Shown in pieces: positions 7,713-16,169 of a stretch of DNA of 64,000 nucleotides; position 1 is the first letter of the stretch; each line of letters starts with the position of its first letter. Both the position numbers and the translations under genes were made by a program. This stretch comes from Devosia sp. (GTDB taxonomy: Bacteria > Pseudomonadota > Alphaproteobacteria > Rhizobiales > Devosiaceae): NCBI RefSeq assembly GCF_017744655.1, contig NZ_JAGIAW010000014.1, positions 124,001-188,000 on the forward strand, in the 5' to 3' direction. Under the pieces are notes generated by a model that was not told where the DNA came from, did no database searches, and saw only the letters and a program-made list of their open reading frames with translations.

Positions 7713-8755
7713 AGGGTCGCCAGTTCGCGATTGGCGATCCGTTTCCCATAGGCGTCGCTGATGGCCTTTTTCTCCTCCAGCGCCGCGATGACGCTATCGG
7801 AGAAATTGGTTTCGTAGAGCTCGGAGAGATTGTTCAGCCCGCCGGGGGTGAAGACATTGATCTCCAAAATCTTGTCGCCGACGATGTCGAGACCGACGAG
7901 AAACATGCCATCGTGGATGAGCTTTGGCCGAACCGTTTCAGCTATGGCCAACATGGTCTCCGTCACCTCGACGGGCGCGGGGCCACCACCGACGTGGATA
8001 TTCGAGCGAATTTCGCCCTTGGCTGGCACCCTTCGAAAGGCTGCATATTTGCCATCGCGGACCAAAGGGCGTCCGTTCATCATGAAGAAGCGAACGTCTC
8101 CCTCGCTGGCCTCCGGCAGAAAGGCTTGGGCAATCAGATAGCCCTCGCCGCTGACGGCTTCGAAAATCTGGTTGAGATTGTGGTCCTTAGGCGACGTCAC
8201 CTTGAAGACGTTCTTTCCGCCCGATCCCTGCAAGGGTTTGACGATCGCCCCCTTTTTCTGGCCGTCGAGGAAGTCTCGAATTTCCTCGATATTCTTCGAG
8301 ATGAGCGTTGTGGGCCGTACTGAAGCGGGAAAATCCTGGAAATACAGCTTGTTCTGCGCCTGAGCCAATCCCTCGGGATCGTTGACAACCAGAACGCCGC
8401 GCTGGGCAGCCATGCGACCAAAAATGATGCCGACATTGGCGGCCCAGGGCCGATCCACCGCATCGAGAGACGGATCGTTGCGCAGAAACAGCACATCGAT
8501 CTCCTCCACATCGAATGTGCGCATCTCGGCGCTTTTGCTCTGCAGGTCCTTATGGAGCGTTTCAGGCTTCTTGTAGTTGGAGGCCGGAAGTTCGAGGCCG
8601 CGAATGGCCAGCCCATCGTCGGCGCGCAGCACAAAATCCGACGGCGTGACATAGCAGACGTCGTGACCGCGCCCCAATGCGGCCAGGGCGAGGGTTGTGG
8701 TCGTGTAATGGGGCGACTCGCCTTCGATTGAGTTGACAAAAAATGCAATGCGCAT
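7709..8755 (-). CDS. GshB-like ATP-grasp ligase (third gene of amidohydrolase/QEGLA trio)
   Basis: 348-aa protein resembling glutathione synthetase. The N-terminal part (MRIAFFVNSI, then HDVCYVTPSDFVLRADD) looks like the GshB pre-ATP-grasp domain. VVNDPEGLAQAQNKLY and IVKPLQGSGGKNVF match the ATP-grasp nucleotide-binding block, and LVGLDIVGDKILEINVFTPG matches the metal-binding end with its Glu-Ile-Asn. Such enzymes join a carboxylate to an amine with ATP. I choose ATG 8755 because AGGAG sits 5 nt upstream; GTG 8761 would overlap that site. The context, following a QEGLA protein and an amidohydrolase with 8 nt or less between genes, argues against a housekeeping glutathione synthetase. The real substrate is unknown. 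Confidence 0.8.
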   Translation of the reverse strand: MRIAFFVNSIEGESPHYTTTTLALAALGRGHDVCYVTPSDFVLRADDGLAIRGLELPASNYKKPETLHKDLQSKSAEMRTFDVEEIDVLFLRNDPSLDAVDRPWAANVGIIFGRMAAQRGVLVVNDPEGLAQAQNKLYFQDFPASVRPTTLISKNIEEIRDFLDGQKKGAIVKPLQGSGGKNVFKVTSPKDHNLNQIFEAVSGEGYLIAQAFLPEASEGDVRFFMMNGRPLVRDGKYAAFRRVPAKGEIRSNIHVGGGPAPVEVTETMLAIAETVRPKLIHDGMFLVGLDIVGDKILEINVFTPGGLNNLSELYETNFSDSVIAALEEKKAISDAYGKRIANRELATL

Positions 8756-8763
8756 GGCCACTC

Positions 8764-10614
8764 CTAGGCAGCGATGAGATCGAGGGGTGAAAGCCCGCCC
8801 TTGAGGCGGGCCAGGCGCTGGTCGGCGCCCGGAATGTCCAAAAATTGGGGCAGCAGGCGCGGCGCCTTGAGAAGGCCACGGGTGCTCAATTCCTGAATGA
8901 CAGAGAAATGAGCGGAAGCGATCTTGCCCAGCCAGAAAGGGTCAAGAGAACCCCCGCTTGAAAGGTGATCCAGCAGCTCAAAAAGCCCGCGCAGGTAGAT
9001 GGCGTCCTTGGCGAGGCCGCCTCCGCGATGGACGCGCAGGGCAATGTTGAAGGCATTGCGCTCGGAGAACTTGTGCTCCCCGGCCAGCATGGCGAAGGTA
9101 TCAACAAAGCCAGCGCCGCTCAGCATGGCCGACACGGCCAAGACGCGACCTGCAAGGAGACGCAAGCGGGCGATCGTCATGCCGCCTGCCAGATACTCGG
9201 CCAGCACGGCGAGCCCTTCCTGGGCACCCTCATAGCCGGCAAGTCCGCTGCGGAATATCTGCAGGCCGTGGCCGGAGCCGTTGAAATAGGTCAAGAGATG
9301 CACACCCACCTCATGGCTGAGCAGGGCTTCCACGCGATCTCTAGCCATTGTGGTATTGCGCGAGATCAGCAATTGGCCATTGGTCACCATCATGCCGGCG
9401 GGTAAATCGTCCCGCAGGTCGATGGACGCCGCAAAACTGTTTGACTGGGCGGCATAGCGGTCGATCATCGCCTGCGCGCGTCGCTCCACAAACCGGTAGT
9501 CGACATTGGCGACCTCGTTGCCGGATTGGCTTTTCGCCGTTGCCGCCAGAATTTCGTGCGCCGCTTTTTCGAGGCGCGGTTCGATGGAGCGATAAAGCGC
9601 CCGGCCCAGTTCAAGGAATTGACGATCCTCGCGCATGGCAAGCATCGACAGCTGCAGATCGAGTTCACGCTGCTTTTCCCGATAGAGCGTGCTCAGCACG
9701 GGATCCTCGAAGTGATCGAGGCCAATGGAAAAAAGCGCCTTCTTGCTCGCCGCGATATCGATGGTCAGCGGCCTATAGAGAAAATGGGGCGCACGCTGGA
9801 ATTTGCCGGCCTTGAACTCGGACCAGGCGTCTTCCGCATTAATAGGCGTAACGGCGAGGAGAAAATCAAAGCTACTGGCAATCGCGTCGATGGCCTTATC
9901 GGCGCGCAGAACCGCATCGACGAAGACTCGGCGGCCCAGCGCCCGATGGCTGGCCGGGGACAGACTGGTTCCGTGGCGGGCGAATTCAGCCACCGCCTGC
10001 AAGGCGGCATCGAAGACATTCGCGACAAGACGCTCCCGCAGTTCGGGATAGGTCGCGTGGGACTGCGGCACCTTGTAGATCGGCGCAAACCGCAAGGTCA
10101 GCACGGGAAATGCTGGGAGACGACGGGCGAGGCCCGCATGACCGTCTTCATCGAGGGCCTTGCGGGTCACTCTCGGCGCCCGGTACCGCGCGTCAACCGT
10201 TTCGAGGCCACCGATCAACGCCGACAGTGCCGACTGTACGGCCCGACCTGCCGGAGCTGAAGTGCTCACCTCAAAGGGAGCGAGATAGGGTGCGTCCTTG
10301 GCGAGACCGTCCTTGGTCAATTCTCCAATGTCGAGGACGACAAAGGCTCCGAAGCGTTCGAGCATGGCGGTGCCCACCAGGCGGATCACGGCCACGGCAT
10401 CGGTCAGATTGGGCACCAGCAAATAGGCGGAATTGGCCATGGCCACATCCCGCGCCGCCGGCTCGGATCGTCGTCCGATATGCACCACAAGAAAGGGCAT
10501 GGGCCGGTCCATGAACAACCGCCCCCGCCCGGCCAGGTCCAGCCGAATGGGACCGTCTTCCCGCAGCGCGGCCTCAACCGCTCGGATATCGACGCCGCTC
10601 CTTCCTTGCTTCAT
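8764..10614 (-). CDS. QEGLA-motif / DUF1704 (MATCAP-like) putative zinc peptidase
   Basis: 616-aa protein of the family annotated as flavohemoglobin expression-modulating QEGLA motif protein (DUF1704). The motif HEVGVH lies at about residues 434-439 and QEGLA at about 465-469. HExxxH plus a downstream glutamate is the zinc site of the related eukaryotic MATCAP tyrosine carboxypeptidases. The N-terminal ~150 residues contain FGAFVVLD, also found in the adjacent amidohydrolase. I use ATG 10614, which overlaps the amidohydrolase stop (ATGA); a longer frame upstream lies inside that gene. The ligase follows 8 nt downstream. The bacterial function is not established; I infer a peptidase or amidase acting with its two neighbours. 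Confidence 0.8.
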   Translation of the reverse strand: MKQGRSGVDIRAVEAALREDGPIRLDLAGRGRLFMDRPMPFLVVHIGRRSEPAARDVAMANSAYLLVPNLTDAVAVIRLVGTAMLERFGAFVVLDIGELTKDGLAKDAPYLAPFEVSTSAPAGRAVQSALSALIGGLETVDARYRAPRVTRKALDEDGHAGLARRLPAFPVLTLRFAPIYKVPQSHATYPELRERLVANVFDAALQAVAEFARHGTSLSPASHRALGRRVFVDAVLRADKAIDAIASSFDFLLAVTPINAEDAWSEFKAGKFQRAPHFLYRPLTIDIAASKKALFSIGLDHFEDPVLSTLYREKQRELDLQLSMLAMREDRQFLELGRALYRSIEPRLEKAAHEILAATAKSQSGNEVANVDYRFVERRAQAMIDRYAAQSNSFAASIDLRDDLPAGMMVTNGQLLISRNTTMARDRVEALLSHEVGVHLLTYFNGSGHGLQIFRSGLAGYEGAQEGLAVLAEYLAGGMTIARLRLLAGRVLAVSAMLSGAGFVDTFAMLAGEHKFSERNAFNIALRVHRGGGLAKDAIYLRGLFELLDHLSSGGSLDPFWLGKIASAHFSVIQELSTRGLLKAPRLLPQFLDIPGADQRLARLKGGLSPLDLIAA

Positions 10615-11432
10615 GGCCGACCCAGCAGAGCGGCTTGCAGAACAGGCAGGCTCGTCGCCACCGCGCGGCGGAGATCGGCAATTGCCGCCATATCCGGCGT
10701 GCCGGTCCACTCGTCCATGAAGATTTTCTTGAACTCGACGGCAATGGCGCAGCCGGTTTGCGGGAAATGCTCGTGGATGAACCGTGTCTGTTCGCCCTTG
10801 CCGGCGAAGGCGACATTTTCGCGAACATCCAGCGGGCGACCTTTTACCGTGGCCTGCCGCAGGCGGGCGATGAACGGATCAAGGATATGGGCCCAGCGCG
10901 CACGGTCCATCGAGAAGGTTCCGATATTGATATCGGGCGCATCGGCCTGCGGCGTGGCCGGCCCCTCCGCACCATTGCGACGATGGTTGTAGCTGTGCAT
11001 GTCGAGCACGACAAAGGCGCCAAACTGGGCCTCGATGTCGCCTAGCACGTGCCGCAGGAGGGCGTAGTAGCGCGCATGCTGGCGCAGAAGTTGGGCGACA
11101 TGTTCCTCGTCAGGCGGACGCCGCCAAACGTCGAGGCCCCAGGCCTGTTCGGGGCGAAGATAGACAGCGCCTTCCGGCGCCCTGTTGAGATCGACCTCGA
11201 AGCGTGATCGCCGCACGACGATGTTCGTGGGGATATCTTTCACGAATTCGGCGGTGAATGGATCCTCTTCACGAAGGCGCTGCGCCTCATCAAGAGCCAT
11301 GATCTGCGACAGGTGCGGCCAAACGGCGTGCCCATCGTGAATGGCGGTTCCGACCAGGGGCGAGGCGGCAACACGAAGCGCCCACAACTCGCCCTGATCG
11401 AGGTTCTCGGAAAAATCGACGCTGGTTTCCAT
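10611..11432 (-). CDS. N-formylglutamate amidohydrolase-like (FGase/HutG family) protein
   Basis: 273-aa FGase-domain protein. Zinc-ligand-type positions are readable: GTAIHDGHAVWP near residue 30, DLNRAPEGAVY near 83 and FVVLDMHSYNHR near 140. FGases cleave N-formyl or N-carbamoyl type amides in histidine use, but there are no hut genes here. It is translationally coupled (ATGA) to the QEGLA gene and heads the three-gene unit. No Shine-Dalgarno precedes ATG 11432; instead a perfect hairpin ends one base before it. An amidase for a peptide-like product made or modified by the two downstream genes is my inference. Confidence 0.8.
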   Translation of the reverse strand: METSVDFSENLDQGELWALRVAASPLVGTAIHDGHAVWPHLSQIMALDEAQRLREEDPFTAEFVKDIPTNIVVRRSRFEVDLNRAPEGAVYLRPEQAWGLDVWRRPPDEEHVAQLLRQHARYYALLRHVLGDIEAQFGAFVVLDMHSYNHRRNGAEGPATPQADAPDINIGTFSMDRARWAHILDPFIARLRQATVKGRPLDVRENVAFAGKGEQTRFIHEHFPQTGCAIAVEFKKIFMDEWTGTPDMAAIADLRRAVATSLPVLQAALLGRP

Positions 11433-11451
11433 GGCGGGCTCAACGCCCGCC
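11433..11451 (-). other. Hairpin abutting the amidohydrolase start codon
   Basis: GGCGGGC (11433-11439) pairs with GCCCGCC (11445-11451) around a 5-nt loop, ending directly against the ATG of the amidohydrolase. It occupies the place where a ribosome binding site should be. It could be the processed end of the upstream operon's mRNA or a translational gate. Confidence 0.45.
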
Positions 11452-11486
11452 GTGCTGGTCCAGTTCCGACATCTTCGGCCCGCGGC

Positions 11487-12467
11487 CTATCCGAGGGCTG
11501 ACTGAGCCGCGCAGATGCGGTCAACCAAGGCATCGAAATCGCCCTTTGGCGGGCGGTTCGTCGCGAGCCGCTGCTTCAAGTGAATAATGGGCTCGGCCAG
11601 GATTTCATCGAGACTTTCAGCGCAGGAAAAATCGCCGACCACACTCTTGATCTTGGAATTATCGAAGATCGCGGTCCAGACTTTGTCGCCGGTCAGCGGG
11701 CCTACCCATTCGGGATTGTAGCGGACCAAGGTGTCGGTCGGCACATGCACGATCTTGGCTTCGACGCCGAGCAAACGGCCTATGGCCTTCTGGATATCGT
11801 CCCAGATATGAGCGCGGTCATTGGTGATGTGAAATATCTCGTGTAGCGCAGCCGACTTGCCGAAAAGGCGGACGAAGGGCACGGCAAAATCGACCGAACG
11901 CGTCAGCGTCCAGGGGGTATTGCCATCCCCGGCGACGATAGTGGGCTCACCGTCTAGCATGCGGCGGGCCATGATATCGCTGTCGCCCATCATGATGGGC
12001 AGGCCCGTGCGCACCGTGTGGCTCGGTCGCACGATCGTCCAGGACAGGCCTTCCGACTTTTCCAGCAATTGCTCGCAGGCAATCTTGGCCTGGCTATAGG
12101 GCCAGTAGGGATTGATGGCCGGGGTCTTCTCGGTGATCACATAGTGCCGCGCCGGCTTCTCGTAGACCGAGGCCGACGAGATGAAGATATATTGCCCGCA
12201 ATGGCCGGCAAAGACCTCGATGTCGCGCGCGACTTGATCGGGCGTGAAGGCGATGAACTGGCAGACGACGTCAAAGTTTTGCTTAGCAAGCTCGGCATAT
12301 TCGGGCCCCGCCAGATCACCAACAATGGACGTTACGCCTTGAGGCAAAGCGTCCCCGCGCTTGCCGCGGTTGAAAACACTGACTTTATGGCCCTGCGCCA
12401 CCGCTTTTGCGACACACGGATAGGAAATCTGACCGGTACCACCGATGAAAAGAATAGTCTTAGCCAT
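11487..12467 (-). CDS. NAD-dependent epimerase/dehydratase family protein
   Basis: 326-aa extended short-chain dehydrogenase. The NAD site is ILFIGGTGQISYP (residues 4-16). The active-site region shows SSASVYEKP near 110 and YSQAK near 140 as the YxxxK pair. The C-terminal half binds the sugar substrate. ATG 12467 has GAGG 6 nt upstream, and the predicted protein starts cleanly at the first beta strand. It is the last gene of a LacI-dehydrogenase-isomerase-epimerase unit on the minus strand. A nucleotide-sugar or free-sugar oxidation or epimerisation role is likely, exact substrate unknown. Confidence 0.85.
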   Translation of the reverse strand: MAKTILFIGGTGQISYPCVAKAVAQGHKVSVFNRGKRGDALPQGVTSIVGDLAGPEYAELAKQNFDVVCQFIAFTPDQVARDIEVFAGHCGQYIFISSASVYEKPARHYVITEKTPAINPYWPYSQAKIACEQLLEKSEGLSWTIVRPSHTVRTGLPIMMGDSDIMARRMLDGEPTIVAGDGNTPWTLTRSVDFAVPFVRLFGKSAALHEIFHITNDRAHIWDDIQKAIGRLLGVEAKIVHVPTDTLVRYNPEWVGPLTGDKVWTAIFDNSKIKSVVGDFSCAESLDEILAEPIIHLKQRLATNRPPKGDFDALVDRICAAQSALG

Positions 12468-12502
12468 GGAAACCTCGAAGGGTGAAGGGAGTTTTTGGCG
12501 CC

Positions 12503-13363
12503 TCAGGCGCCGGCAATGGTCTTGATATAGGCCAGACCGCGTTTGTATTCGGGCACACCAAAGTGCTCGAGCATCAGCGGAACTTCGCGTCCAAGCTTCC
12601 GGATTTCGGCGACATAGGCGCCGTAGTCGAGATTGCCTTCGCCAGGGGGCACTTCGTCGAGATGGAACGAGATCGTCCCCGGTCCACCCTGCATCACGAT
12701 ATCCTTGGCGTGGCATGACACCACCCATGGCCCGAGGAGTTCGAAGGCCTCGCGGATCATGCGCCCGGTATTGAAATAAATCCGCGGGCTGATCACCATA
12801 TTGGCCGCATCGATATGCGCACCGAATTGCGGACGGTCGATCGCCTTAAGCAGTTTCAGATAGTTCTCCGCCGTATCGGTCACGAGCCACGGCACCATTT
12901 CGAGCGAGAATTTGGTCCGCTTGGGCTTTACCGCATCGATGACATAGCGCGCCGTATCCACTGCCCGCTGAAATCCGGCTTCGCTCTGATTGTCCGGATG
13001 CGGGCCATAGTCGTAATTGTCGCTGAGTTTCCAAGGGTCGCCAGCATGGCCGACAGTGCCATGGAAAGCGACACATGCCCGCGCCCCCAACTCATCCGCC
13101 AGCGCCAGTTGGTGGACGGCATAGTCGAGGTTGGCCTTCCGCTGCTCCTCATCGTGGGCAATCAGGTTTTTCCAAGCGCCCCCCTCGGCGATGATCACAT
13201 CTGCTTCGGCCATGGCCGTGATGATGGCAGCGATCTCGTCGCGATTTTCGAGGCTGATATTGGGCATGTAGGCCGCATTGTATCCGAAGGCGACATGCGC
13301 TTGCGCATAGGCTTCGGGGTCGCCCGCATAGTCGATGCCGTAACCACCAAGTCTCATCGTCAT
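12503..13363 (-). CDS. Sugar phosphate isomerase/epimerase (xylose isomerase-like TIM barrel)
   Basis: 286-aa AP-endonuclease-2/xylose-isomerase-like TIM-barrel protein. Expected metal-binding acidic and histidine residues appear in order: FSLEMVPW (about 155), FGAHIDAANM (about 185), VSCHAKDIVM (about 220) and LMLEHFG (about 265). These enzymes interconvert ketoses or aldoses using a divalent metal. The start ATG 13363 overlaps the stop of the dehydrogenase gene (ATGA), and GGAG lies 8 nt upstream. It works in the same operon as a zinc dehydrogenase and an epimerase, so it probably handles the oxidised sugar. Confidence 0.85.
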   Translation of the reverse strand: MTMRLGGYGIDYAGDPEAYAQAHVAFGYNAAYMPNISLENRDEIAAIITAMAEADVIIAEGGAWKNLIAHDEEQRKANLDYAVHQLALADELGARACVAFHGTVGHAGDPWKLSDNYDYGPHPDNQSEAGFQRAVDTARYVIDAVKPKRTKFSLEMVPWLVTDTAENYLKLLKAIDRPQFGAHIDAANMVISPRIYFNTGRMIREAFELLGPWVVSCHAKDIVMQGGPGTISFHLDEVPPGEGNLDYGAYVAEIRKLGREVPLMLEHFGVPEYKRGLAYIKTIAGA

Positions 13364-14361
13364 ACCCCTGCTCCCTGACCACCTGGATAGAGCAGCACCT
13401 TGCCGCAATGCCCTGTTTCCTGCAGCGCGAAAGCGTCGCTGACATCAGCCAGGGCGAAACGATGCGTCACGAGCTTATCGAGCAGCGGTCGGGCGTCGCG
13501 AACACGCTGCATCATGCGCTCCCCAGCCTGATCATGGTTCCAGTGCCAGCAGCCAAAGATATCGACGCCCTTGCCGGTAATGCGATTGACCGGCAAAGCG
13601 CCACTCCAGGTGACGAAGGCGAGACGACCACGAGCGCGCACCAGTTCGAGCACCACCGGAGGCGCAGCTTCATTATTGCTGGTCTCGATGACAGCATCGG
13701 CGCCGTAACCACCGGTCAGCGCCCTGACCTGCTCGATGAGGTCGGGCGCGCGCGGATCAAGCACATGTTCGGCACCGAGCGCACGGGCGAGATCGGCGCG
13801 GAACGGATGCAATTCGAGCGCAATGACGCGCGCCCCGATGGTTCGCGCATTGACGATGGCGCCGAGGCCAACCGCGCCGCAACCCGACACCACCAGCGTA
13901 TCGGCTGGAGAGAGACGCATGCGCTCCATCGCCGTGAAGCTGGGGCCGAGCGCACAAAGCGCCATGGCCGCGTGGTCGGTTTCGATATCATCGGGTACGG
14001 GATAGAGCAGGTAGTCGGGCTTCAGGAGGTATTGGGCATAGCCGCCAAGTCCGCAACTGGAACCGGTCTCGGCCAAGAGATCACGTTGATCGGTGCAATG
14101 GATGTGCTCCCCCGAAAGGCAGGCAGGGCACTTGCCGCATCCCCAATGCGGCATGGCAATCACCCGGTCACCGACCTTGAGGCGCGTGGACGAGGCGGCG
14201 TCGACAACTACGCCGACCGCTTCATGGCCGAGTTCATGACCGGGCTTGCCGGCGCGCCAGGACTGCCACTCGGTGCACATCGGCGCGACGAGAATTTCGA
14301 CCTTGACGACATCGCCTGCCGCTTGCGGGTCTGGACGTTCCGCAACCACGGCTTCGCGCAC
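13360..14361 (-). CDS. Zinc-dependent medium-chain alcohol (polyol/sugar) dehydrogenase
   Basis: 333 aa counted from GTG 14361. Catalytic zinc residues are in APMCTEWQSW and GHELGHEAVG. The structural zinc four-cysteine lobe is WGCGKCPACLSGEHIHC (near residue 75). The NAD site is SGCGAVGLGAI (near 160). Start is doubtful: the frame continues upstream as KILSVEITG, which looks like the family's first beta strand, and the only good ribosome site (GGAGG within 14394-14400) fits no ATG, GTG or TTG but an ATT at 14385 or ACG at 14391. It follows the LacI gene in a sugar operon and overlaps the isomerase by four bases. Confidence 0.85.
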   Translation of the reverse strand: MREAVVAERPDPQAAGDVVKVEILVAPMCTEWQSWRAGKPGHELGHEAVGVVVDAASSTRLKVGDRVIAMPHWGCGKCPACLSGEHIHCTDQRDLLAETGSSCGLGGYAQYLLKPDYLLYPVPDDIETDHAAMALCALGPSFTAMERMRLSPADTLVVSGCGAVGLGAIVNARTIGARVIALELHPFRADLARALGAEHVLDPRAPDLIEQVRALTGGYGADAVIETSNNEAAPPVVLELVRARGRLAFVTWSGALPVNRITGKGVDIFGCWHWNHDQAGERMMQRVRDARPLLDKLVTHRFALADVSDAFALQETGHCGKVLLYPGGQGAGV

Positions 14362-14427
14362 ACCGGTAATTTCTACACTTAGAATTTTCGTCTCCTCCTC
14401 GAAAACCTAGAGTTGCCCGATTGAGGG

Positions 14428-15450
14428 CTAGTCTCCCCTGCCCGCCGTACTGTCGCGAACGATGAGTTCTGGATCGATCATGGTGACCCGCGGCTCCGGC
14501 AGGCCATCCGGGGCGGCGATCAGTTGCAACAGGCGCTCCACTGCCAGTTCGGTCACCATATCGACTTCATATTTGACCGAAGAAATCGGCGTCGCCGCAT
14601 GCTCGGCAAATTCGATATTATCAAAGCCCATGATGGCGACATCCTTGGGCACGCGCATATTGTTCTTCTGCGTCCAGCGCAGCGCGCCGATGGCCAGGGA
14701 GTCATTGGCCGCAAAAACCGCCGTCGGCCGCACCTGCATGCTCATCAGGCGATCCATGGCCCAATAACCGCGGATCACCGAATTGCCCAAGGGGTCGGCC
14801 AGCAATTCATTGTCGATCGGCAGCCCGGCCTCTTTGTGCGCCTGATTATAGCCATCGCGCTTTTCGAGGTTTCCCTTGGCATTCGAAGTATCGATGATGG
14901 CAATGCGCCTGTGGCCGATATCGATGAGGTGGCGCACGGCCCGATAGGCACCACGACGCTCGTCGATGCAGACGGCGTCGATACCAGCATCGGGATCCCC
15001 CACCAGCAGCACCACGGGATAATTGGCCTGGCGCAGCCGACGGATATGATCGAGTTCGCGGTGGCTGCGCGGGTAAATGAGCATGCCGTCCACCTGCCGA
15101 GAGCGGAACATCTCGATGACCCGCTTTTCCTCGTCCAGGTCATTGTTGGAGGTGGCAAAGAGCGTGGAATAGCCGCGCTCCGACAAGAGCGTTTCAACGG
15201 CCTGGGCAACCTGCGTAAGGGCCGGATTGGTAATGTCGGTCAACACAAGCCCGATGGTCTTGGTTTCGCGGCTGACCAAGGACTTGGCGACATGATTGGG
15301 CAGATAATTGAGCTCTGCGGCCGCCTCGCGAATGAGGATCGAGGTTTCTTCGGGAATGCGCGGGCTCTGCCGCAGGGCCAGCGAGACCGTATTGACCGAG
15401 AAGCCGGTGCGATCCGCAATATCCTTCAGGCGAACGGTGGATTTGCCCAT
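14428..15450 (-). CDS. LacI family transcriptional regulator
   Basis: 340-aa repressor. The N-terminal helix-turn-helix and hinge read RLKDIADRTGFSVNTVSLAL through LNYLPNHVAKSL (residues 7-55). A periplasmic-binding-protein-like ligand domain follows (TIGLVLTDITNPA near 65; AVFAANDSLAIGAL near 250). AGG lies 8 nt before ATG 15450. It is the first gene of the dehydrogenase/isomerase/epimerase unit on the minus strand and most likely regulates it in response to the sugar substrate. I did not find a clear LacI palindrome in the short region in front of it. Confidence 0.92.
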   Translation of the reverse strand: MGKSTVRLKDIADRTGFSVNTVSLALRQSPRIPEETSILIREAAAELNYLPNHVAKSLVSRETKTIGLVLTDITNPALTQVAQAVETLLSERGYSTLFATSNNDLDEEKRVIEMFRSRQVDGMLIYPRSHRELDHIRRLRQANYPVVLLVGDPDAGIDAVCIDERRGAYRAVRHLIDIGHRRIAIIDTSNAKGNLEKRDGYNQAHKEAGLPIDNELLADPLGNSVIRGYWAMDRLMSMQVRPTAVFAANDSLAIGALRWTQKNNMRVPKDVAIMGFDNIEFAEHAATPISSVKYEVDMVTELAVERLLQLIAAPDGLPEPRVTMIDPELIVRDSTAGRGD

Positions 15451-15569
15451 GATCTCAACCTACCGACATGCTGCGTGAGCGGCGAACACTGACCGATACG
15501 CGGATATACGAGGCCGACGAGAGACGATCAAAATCATGGGCGACAATACACACCAGAAGCGGCTCTAAA

Positions 15570-16013
15570 CTAGACGCCTTCTGCGTGGAGACGGCGAATG
15601 GCCTGATATTGCAGGCAGTCCGGGTGCATTTCCATCAGTTCGATGCGATTGCCATCTGGATCTTCGAGCCAGGCCTGGCGATTGCCATCGAGCCCGGCCT
15701 TGGGTTCGGACAGAAGCTTTATGCCCGTGGCCTTGATGCGATCGCAGGTGGCGTCGAGGTCGTCGATGGTCCAGCACATATGGGTCATGCCATTGGTGTG
15801 CCAGCTCGCCGGAGCGCGATCATTTTCGGCGCCGGGGAAGATTTCCAGATATTGCTCGTCGGTGATGCGCAGATAGACGAGCCATGTCTCGCCATCGTCA
15901 CGCTTGAGCCGCAGCATTTCGGGGAAGCCGAGCTTGTTGACATAGTAATCGAGCGACTTTTCGAGATCGACCACGTTGATGGCGATGTGCCCGAGGCTGG
16001 TAATGCCCTTCAT
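15570..16013 (-). CDS. VOC (glyoxalase/dioxygenase fold) family protein
   Basis: 147-aa single VOC unit. The N-terminal GHIAINVVDLEKSLDYYVNKLGF carries the usual histidine metal ligand, and the C-terminal QAWLEDPDGNRIELMEM carries the typical DPDGN turn and glutamate ligand. GGAGG sits 5 nt before ATG 16013, which beats the longer upstream frame. VOC proteins of this size are lyases, isomerases or dioxygenases acting on small metabolites. It has its own strong promoter (16127-16154), giving a leader of about 100 nt. Confidence 0.85.
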   Translation of the reverse strand: MKGITSLGHIAINVVDLEKSLDYYVNKLGFPEMLRLKRDDGETWLVYLRITDEQYLEIFPGAENDRAPASWHTNGMTHMCWTIDDLDATCDRIKATGIKLLSEPKAGLDGNRQAWLEDPDGNRIELMEMHPDCLQYQAIRRLHAEGV

Positions 16014-16126
16014 AATTCCTCCACGCCGACATTGCGGCCATAGCTGATCCTTTCCGCCGGCAAGGGACCAGCGGACCGCCCGATATGTCAGTATGGGCGA
16101 CCTAGTAGGAACGTTAATACGACAAG

Positions 16127-16154
16127 CTATTATCCCAAGTCGCGGCGTTGTCAA
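16127..16154 (-). promoter_or_regulatory. Sigma70-type promoter for the VOC gene
   Basis: On the minus strand TTGACA (16154-16149) is followed after 16 nt by TAATAG (16132-16127), near-consensus boxes in an otherwise GC-rich region. It points at the VOC gene starting at 16013. It lies between that gene and the end of the aldo/keto reductase gene. Confidence 0.65.
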
Positions 16155-16169
16155 CAGCCGCCGAGGCGC

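Noticed and set aside
7709..8755. Housekeeping glutathione synthetase
   Set aside because: The fold matches GshB, but the tight coupling with a QEGLA protein and an amidohydrolase points to a paralogue with another substrate.
13408..14382. A 324-codon open frame on the plus strand
   Set aside because: Antisense to the zinc dehydrogenase, whose cysteine motifs are intact.
14524..15492. A 322-codon open frame on the plus strand
   Set aside because: Antisense to the LacI regulator gene.
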